The notes beneath the pieces are model-generated. The model saw nothing but the letters and a program-made list of their open reading frames with translations, was not told the DNA's origin and did not search any database. Below, one piece after another: positions 59,682 through 64,000 of a stretch of 64,000 nt of DNA (the first letter of the stretch is position 1; each line of letters opens with the position of its first letter). The position numbers and the translations under genes are program-made. The DNA is from Cellulomonas palmilytica. GTDB lineage: Bacteria; Actinomycetota; Actinomycetes; Actinomycetales; Cellulomonadaceae. The stretch spans positions 3,720,001 through 3,784,000 of the forward strand of contig NZ_CP062221.1 of NCBI RefSeq assembly GCF_021590045.1. The letters run 5' to 3'.

Positions 59682-60958
59682 GGCGCACGTCCGACGGGCA
59701 CCGGCGACACGGGTGGGTCGCTCGTCGTCCCCGGACCGAGGGACGTCAGGCCGGCGATGCCGAGGCGGTCCGCGAGCCGGCGCCAGCCGGGGCCTCGGCG
59801 CAGCACCCCGGACTCGTCGGCCTCGACGGCCGTGGACACCTCGAGCCCGTCGCGCGTGCGACCGACGACCGCGACCTCCGCGAGCATGCGCCGCGTGCGA
59901 CCCGGGCCGGTGCGGCGCAGGTGCAGCACCGCGTCGAACGCGGCGGACGCCTGTGCCGCGGTCGCCTCACGGCTGAGCCCCGCGAGCGCGGCGAGTGCCT
60001 CGAGCCGAGCGGGGACGTCCGCCGCCGTGTTGGCGTGGACGGTCGCGCAGCCGCCGTCGTGGCCGGTGTTGAGCGCCGCCATGACCTCACGCACCTCCGC
60101 GCCGCGGCACTCGCCGAGCACGATCCGGTCGGGTCGCATGCGCAGCGCATGCCGCACGAGCTCCGCGAGGTCGACCCGGCCCGCGCCCTCGACGTTCGCA
60201 CGCCGCGCGAGCAACCGCACGACGTGCGGGTGCTGCGGCGCGAGCTCGCCGGACTCCTCGATCACGACGATCCGCTCGTCGTGCCCGGCCCACGCGAGCA
60301 ACGCCGCGAGCAGCGTGGTCTTGCCCGCTCCCGTCGCGCCGGACACCAGGAGGTTCGCGCGGACGTCGACCAGCGCTCGCAGCACGCCGACGAGCCCCGG
60401 CGCGACCGTGCCGACCCGCACGAGCTCGGGCATCGACAGCGTCCGCGCCCGCACGACCCGCAGGCTCAGGAGCGTGCACCCGCCCGCGACGGGCGGCAGC
60501 ACCGCGTGCAGCCGCGTCCCGTCGGGCAGGCGCGCGTCCACCGTGGGCACTCCGTCGTCGAGCCGTTGCCCGTCCGCGGCGGCGAGCCGGACCGCGAGCG
60601 CACGCACGTCGTCGTCGGAGCCGAGGTCGACGTCGGTCTGCGTGAGCCGCCCGTCGAGCTCGACCCACACGTCCCGTGGGCCGTTGACGAGCACGTCGCT
60701 CACGCGCGGGTCGTCGAGGAACGGCTGCAGCGGCCCGGCGCCGAGGATCGCGGCGCGCACGGCCTGCACCGCGGCGGGCAGCACGGCCGAGCCGAGCACC
60801 GCACCGCGGTCGCGCGCGACCTGCTCGACGGCGCGCACGAGCTCGTCGTCGCCGGGCGCGGTGCCCCGCAGCCGCTCACGCACGGCGTCGACCAGGTCGC
60901 CCGAGAGCACCGGAGCACCGGCGGGCCGCACGCCCCCGGCCGCGAGCACGCTCACCAC
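59678..60958 (-). CDS. TadA family pilus assembly/secretion ATPase
   Basis: 426 residues of the type II/IV secretion ATPase family. LQPFLDDPRVSDVLVNGPRDVWVE opens the N-terminal domain; Walker A is VSGATGAGKTTLLAALLAW, the Asp box IVVIEESGEL, Walker B MRPDRIVLGECRGAEV, and the His box HDGGCATVHANTAADVPARLEAL. It powers tad pilus assembly. It overlaps the CpaE-like gene by 7 nt. Confidence 0.94.
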   Translation of the reverse strand: MVSVLAAGGVRPAGAPVLSGDLVDAVRERLRGTAPGDDELVRAVEQVARDRGAVLGSAVLPAAVQAVRAAILGAGPLQPFLDDPRVSDVLVNGPRDVWVELDGRLTQTDVDLGSDDDVRALAVRLAAADGQRLDDGVPTVDARLPDGTRLHAVLPPVAGGCTLLSLRVVRARTLSMPELVRVGTVAPGLVGVLRALVDVRANLLVSGATGAGKTTLLAALLAWAGHDERIVVIEESGELAPQHPHVVRLLARRANVEGAGRVDLAELVRHALRMRPDRIVLGECRGAEVREVMAALNTGHDGGCATVHANTAADVPARLEALAALAGLSREATAAQASAAFDAVLHLRRTGPGRTRRMLAEVAVVGRTRDGLEVSTAVEADESGVLRRGPGWRRLADRLGIAGLTSLGPGTTSDPPVSPVPVGRAP

Positions 60959-61881
60959 GCGCCTCGCACGACGGCGAGCGCGGGCTCGTCACGGACCGCG
61001 CCGGCGGACGCCGGTGCCGGGGCGGCCCGCTGGACCTCCCGTGCGACCCGCGCCGCGGCCCGAGCGACGGCCCCGGTGAGCGGTACGCCTCCGCGCTCCG
61101 TCGCCGCGGCGGTCCGCCGGTCGACCCCGAGCCGTGCCAGCACCGGCAGGTCGACCGCCTGCGCGAGCTCGCCGGACCCCAGCCCGCCGGGCGACGGTCC
61201 CGCCGTCACCACCCCGACGAACGCCCCGTGCGCGACGAGCGACGTGCGCAGGGCCAGCAGGCCCGCGACGGCGCGCAGGTCCCGCGGTGCGACGACGACG
61301 ACCGCGTCGCACACCGACGCGAACGAGTCGCCGGTGACGACACCGACCCGTTCGAGGTCGAGCACGACGACCCCGCACACGCCGGCGAGCGCGTGCAGCA
61401 CGTCGGCGAGCACGCCTGAGTCCGGCAGCCCGGGCCGGTGCCGGTCCGCGGAGAGCACGGCGCACGGACCCCAGCGCGGCAGGAGCGCGAGCACCTGCGC
61501 GCCGTCGACGTCGCCGCGAGCCGACGTCAGGTCGGGCCAGCGCACGCCGTCGCTGTCCTCGAGCGCGAGCAGCACGTCGACGCCCGCCGAGGCCCGGTCG
61601 AGGTCGACGAGCGCGGTGGCGGTCCGCCGCGCGAACCGTGCCGCGAGCGCGGCCGCGAACGTCGACGCCCCGGCTCCCCCGCGCGCACCGACCACCCCGA
61701 CGACGAGCGCGCGGCCACGCTCCGTGCGGGCGCCGACCGGCGCAGGACGCGGCGGCGACGCGCCCCACGCCGCCGCCGCGCCGCCCGGGCCACGAGGTGG
61801 GGAGACGACGGGCGTGTCGGGCGTCGGGCGGGGGGTGCCGCCGTCCCGATCACGCCATGTCCCCACGGGGAGCTCCGCCAC
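60952..61881 (-). CDS. CpaE-like/septum-site MinD-related protein of the tad locus
   Basis: 309 residues. A P-loop of the deviant type (VVGVVGARGGAGASTFAAALAARFA) starts an ATPase domain of the MinD/ParA superfamily. TALVDLDRASAGVDVLLALED follows. The signature Lys of true MinD/ParA (KGGxGKT) is replaced: the loop reads GARGGAGAST. The family is the actinobacterial CpaE homologue of the helicase/secretion neighbourhood (Rv3660c type), thought to place or regulate the pilus machine. First gene of the tad operon. Confidence 0.88.
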   Translation of the reverse strand: MAELPVGTWRDRDGGTPRPTPDTPVVSPPRGPGGAAAAWGASPPRPAPVGARTERGRALVVGVVGARGGAGASTFAAALAARFARRTATALVDLDRASAGVDVLLALEDSDGVRWPDLTSARGDVDGAQVLALLPRWGPCAVLSADRHRPGLPDSGVLADVLHALAGVCGVVVLDLERVGVVTGDSFASVCDAVVVVAPRDLRAVAGLLALRTSLVAHGAFVGVVTAGPSPGGLGSGELAQAVDLPVLARLGVDRRTAAATERGGVPLTGAVARAAARVAREVQRAAPAPASAGAVRDEPALAVVRGAW

Positions 61882-62062
61882 CGTCCACCTCCGTCACGTC
61901 CCGGACGACGCCGACGCTGCCGCACACCACGCACGCACGGAGGCCCGGTCCCGGCGACCTGGGGACGGACCGTGCGCGGCAGGGGGCTGGGGTCGGGTGG
62001 CGAGACCGTCCGTCTCACGGGCGAGGGCCCCGATCCGCGGGTGCGGTGTGGGCGCCGGTCGC

Positions 62063-62068
62063 TACGCT
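62063..62068 (+). promoter_or_regulatory. -10 box of the HAD-IB gene at 62104
   Basis: TACGCT matches TANNNT, 35 nt before the ATG. The 222-nt gap to the CpaE-like gene shows no other clear element. Confidence 0.45.
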
Positions 62069-62103
62069 CGCGGGGTCGAACCCGTCCGACGAGAGGAGCG
62101 CGG

Positions 62104-62949
62104 ATGTCCGAGGACGCCCCCGCGCGCCGCCACGCGCCCCGCCCGCGCCGTGCGGGCAGCGGGCCCCCGCGCTCCGCCGCGTTCTTCGACCTCGACAAGA
62201 CGATCATCGCGACGTCGTCGGCGACCGCGTTCTCCCGCGGCTTCCTCGCCCAGGGCCTGCTCACGCGCCGCAACGTGCTGCGCACGGCCGTCGCGCAGTT
62301 CCTCTACCTCGTCGGCGGCGCGGACGCCGCGCAGACCGAGCGCCTGCGCGCGAGCCTGTCCCGCACGGTCACCGGCTGGCCCACCGACCAGGTGTCGCAG
62401 ATCGTCGCCGAGACGCTGCACGAGGCGATCGACCCGACCGTGTACGCGGAGGCGGTGGACCTCATCGCGGAGCACCACGCGGCCGGGCGGGACGTCGTGA
62501 TCGTGTCGGCGTCCGGCAGCGAGATCGTCGAGCCGATCGCGGCGATCCTGGGCGCGGACCACGTCGTCTCGACCCGCATGCAGGTGGTCGACGGCCGGTA
62601 CACGGGCGAGATCGACTTCTACGCGTACGGCGAGAACAAGGCCGCGGCGATCCGCGAGCTCGCCGGGACGCACGGCTACGACCTCGCCGAGTGCTACGCG
62701 TACTCGGACTCGATCACCGACGCCCCGATGCTCGGCGTCGTCGGGCACGGGTTCGCCGTGAACCCGGACCGCGCGCTGCGCCGGCTCGCGGCCGAGAAGG
62801 GCTGGGGCGTGCTGACGTTCCGCCGCCCGGTGCCGCTGTTCGCGTTCGACCGCGAGGCGCAGGTCGCGAGCGCGGTCGTCGTCGGGACCGTGGTCGCGGG
62901 CCTGGTGGCCTGGTGGTGGTGGCGCCGCCGTCGCTCCGCCACGTCCTGA
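62104..62949 (+). CDS. HAD-IB family hydrolase (Rv3661 type)
   Basis: 281 residues. Motif I is AAFFDLDKTIIATSSATAF, motif II is VVIVSASGSEIVEPIA, and motifs III/IV are NKAAAIR and YSDSITDAPML, with the phosphoserine phosphatase-like cap. A C-terminal hydrophobic helix followed by RRRR (VVVGTVVAGLVAWWWWRRRR) suggests a membrane anchor. Members lie next to tad genes in mycobacteria and in Streptomyces, where one was linked to morphological differentiation. GAGAGGAGC precedes the ATG. The substrate is unknown. Confidence 0.93.
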   Translation: MSEDAPARRHAPRPRRAGSGPPRSAAFFDLDKTIIATSSATAFSRGFLAQGLLTRRNVLRTAVAQFLYLVGGADAAQTERLRASLSRTVTGWPTDQVSQIVAETLHEAIDPTVYAEAVDLIAEHHAAGRDVVIVSASGSEIVEPIAAILGADHVVSTRMQVVDGRYTGEIDFYAYGENKAAAIRELAGTHGYDLAECYAYSDSITDAPMLGVVGHGFAVNPDRALRRLAAEKGWGVLTFRRPVPLFAFDREAQVASAVVVGTVVAGLVAWWWWRRRRSATS

Positions 62950-63267
62950 GCGGACCGTCGCGCCGAGCGACGGCGGGCCGACGACGACCGCCGGAGCGCG
63001 CCGCGTCCGAGTTGCCCCGTTCGCGAGGATCGGGGTCCGCATGGCGGACGCGAGTCTTGCCATCCGGCGCGCGATGCGGCGCTGACCTGCGACGACGCCC
63101 GCTCCACTACCGCGGCGCGGTGAACGGGCGTATCACAGTGAGCACAACTGCAGAGCCGCGAGGGCACCCACGCGCAGGTGTTGCCCACCTTCGGGCAGGT
63201 CGACCGGGCTGGTCCCGTAGCGAACCATACGAGTGCACGCATGATCACCCTCACGGCGGCAGGTACG

Positions 63268-63297
63268 ACGGCGGCGTCCCCTCGGGGGCGCCGCCGT
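63268..63297. terminator. Hairpin in the HAD-IB/Fic intergenic region
   Basis: ACGGCGGCG (63268-63276) pairs with CGCCGCCGT (63289-63297), and the stem is extended by CCCC and GGGG inside. It is a candidate terminator for a short upstream transcript. Confidence 0.6.
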
Positions 63298-63365
63298 TCG
63301 TCGTCCCCGTTCGTCGTCCCCGTTCGTCGACTCGGCCGACCCGGCGGCCCTCGCCGGTCGCGCTT

Positions 63366-63453
63366 CTCTCGCGAGGTCGCGCATTCCTCGGTAGGTCGCG
63401 CAGAGGACCGCGCGACCTTCCGAGAGACGCACGACCAGACGAGCGACGCACGA
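63366..63453. repeat. Family C palindromic repeat, intergenic copy
   Basis: CTCTCGCGAGGTCGCGC, TTCCTCGGTAGGTCGCGC, GCGCGACCTTCCGAGAG and CGCACGACC form alternating direct and inverted arms, related to the element inside pxpB. Confidence 0.6.
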
Positions 63454-63479
63454 CGGCGGGCATCAGACCAGGGTCGGGG

Positions 63480-63520
63480 CGGTGGGGTCAGGGCGGTGGG
63501 GTCAGGGCGGTGGGGTCAGG
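63480..63520. repeat. Three 14-bp tandem units at the 3' end of the Fic-fold gene
   Basis: CGGTGGGGTCAGGG is repeated at 63480, 63494 and 63508. Each unit contains a minus-strand TGA; the middle one (63502-63504) is the in-frame stop of the gene, which therefore ends in TPPP inside the repeat. Confidence 0.8.
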
Positions 63521-64000
63521 CGGCCGGCCAGGACCGCGTCCGCGACCGTGCGGGCCTCGGCCGCCCCCGCGACGACCGCGTCCGCGTACGCGCCGAACCA
63601 CGCCGCGACGCGCTCCACCTCGCCGGTGGCGTACCCGGCGACCGCCGCGACGTACTGCTGCGGCGCGGCGGCCCACACCACCTCGGGGAGGACGGAGCCG
63701 GTCGGGTCGAGCCCGCCGGTCGTCGCACAGGCGCGCGCGACGAGCCGCGCGACGAGCCCGTTGCCGGCGATGAAAGGACGCACCGCGAGCACCTCGGCAT
63801 GCACGAGCGCGGCGACGACGAGCGCGGGCGCCTGGGTCGTGGCGAGGGTGCGTGCGAGCAGGTCGACGCGCGCGGCGACCTCGCGCCCGGTCAGGGCGGG
63901 GCCGAGCCCGCGCTGGTCGAGGGCGGGTTCGTCGTCGCGCAGCCGTCCGAGGTGCTCGACGGGCAGCCACCCGGCGCCGACGAGCGTGTGCGCGCGGGCG
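63502..64000 (-). CDS. Fic-fold protein with degenerate catalytic motif (5' partial)
   Basis: The last 165 codons are in the window; the start lies beyond the right edge. VHAEVLAVRPFIAGNGLVARLVAR aligns with the Fic core HPFxDGNGRxxR but has Arg for the catalytic His, Ala for the acidic residue and Leu for the first Arg; PF, GNG and the last Arg are kept. Upstream are WLPVEHLGRLRDDEPAL and LLARTLATTQAPALVVAALV. AMP transfer is therefore unlikely. A related gene (often labelled oxidoreductase) follows the HAD-IB gene in other actinobacteria. Confidence 0.75.
   Translation of the reverse strand, partial: ARAHTLVGAGWLPVEHLGRLRDDEPALDQRGLGPALTGREVAARVDLLARTLATTQAPALVVAALVHAEVLAVRPFIAGNGLVARLVARACATTGGLDPTGSVLPEVVWAAAPQQYVAAVAGYATGEVERVAAWFGAYADAVVAGAAEARTVADAVLAGRLTPPP

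Larger units (their letters stand above)
62950..63501. other. 552-nt intergenic region with hairpins and repeat, no clear gene
   Basis: Between the convergent HAD-IB and Fic-fold genes. It holds a stem-rich stretch (63133-63230), a strong hairpin, a family C repeat and short tandem repeats. The only short frame of note is 31 codons on the minus strand (63228-63133), starting MVRYGTSPVDLPEGG, without Shine-Dalgarno or known relative. Confidence 0.5.

Noticed and set aside
61882..63501. 6C small RNA, which lies next to the Rv3660c/Rv3661-type genes in mycobacteria
   Set aside because: No hairpin loop with six or more consecutive C was found on either strand in the two intergenic regions around the HAD-IB gene.

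Overview
The window comes from a very high-GC actinobacterium. GTG starts are common, genes overlap by ATGA or GTGA, several starts look leaderless behind TANNNT boxes, and the set includes bS22, a BldC-like protein, an actinobacterial tad pilus locus beside a DECH helicase, and class III RNR. A cellulolytic member of the Cellulomonadaceae (Cellulomonas-like) fits best. That is an inference from gene content, not a measured identity.

Layout. 1-4.2 kb (minus): cytochrome c biogenesis system II (TlpA-like thioredoxin, CcdA, ResB, start of CcsB) behind a histidine phosphatase. 4.2-8.4 kb: divergent MarR/YceI pair, glutaredoxin-Rex, a HAD phosphatase, a GNAT enzyme and bS22. 8.6-13.5 kb: BldC-like regulator, AcuC-type deacetylase, TrkH-TrkA potassium uptake, PPK2. 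13.7-26.8 kb (minus): a pentose/galactoside block with a GH36 alpha-galactosidase, a complete YtfQRT-YjfF-type ABC importer, araBDA and a LacI-type regulator. The importer and araBDA promoters carry the same 14-bp operator-like site, so one regulon is likely. 27.1 kb: proC.

28-46.9 kb is the most unusual part. A five-gene MacAB-like export operon contains two adaptor proteins, an ATPase, an FtsX-type permease and a DUF5666-like lipoprotein. After a methyltransferase, a ThuA-like protein and an H+-pyrophosphatase comes a DUF4956 / VTC-domain / DUF4353-like lipoprotein operon, flanked on both sides by ECF sigma factor plus single-TM protein pairs. The exporter and the DUF4956 operon share 11-bp-phased TCCCAGG repeats upstream, and their surface proteins share low-complexity PTD/LPSG/FPGG tails. 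I infer one co-regulated envelope system.

47-54.4 kb: anaerobic ribonucleotide reductase NrdDG with two NrdR-type boxes, the 5-oxoprolinase PxpABC, an NmrA-like oxidoreductase and a divergent AraC regulator. 54.5-63 kb: DECH helicase facing the tad pilus genes (CpaE-like, TadA, TadB, TadC, DUF4244 pilin, TadE, TadE-like), then a HAD-IB phosphatase, in the order known from M. tuberculosis Rv3649-Rv3661. The window ends inside a Fic-fold gene with a degenerate active-site motif.

Three families of dispersed palindromic repeats are visible: A (13.6 kb, and a 167-bp tandem array at 21.1-21.5 kb), B (five copies, 26.9-37.5 kb) and C (51.35 kb inside pxpB, and 63.4 kb). No rRNA, tRNA, IS element, prophage or CRISPR array was found.
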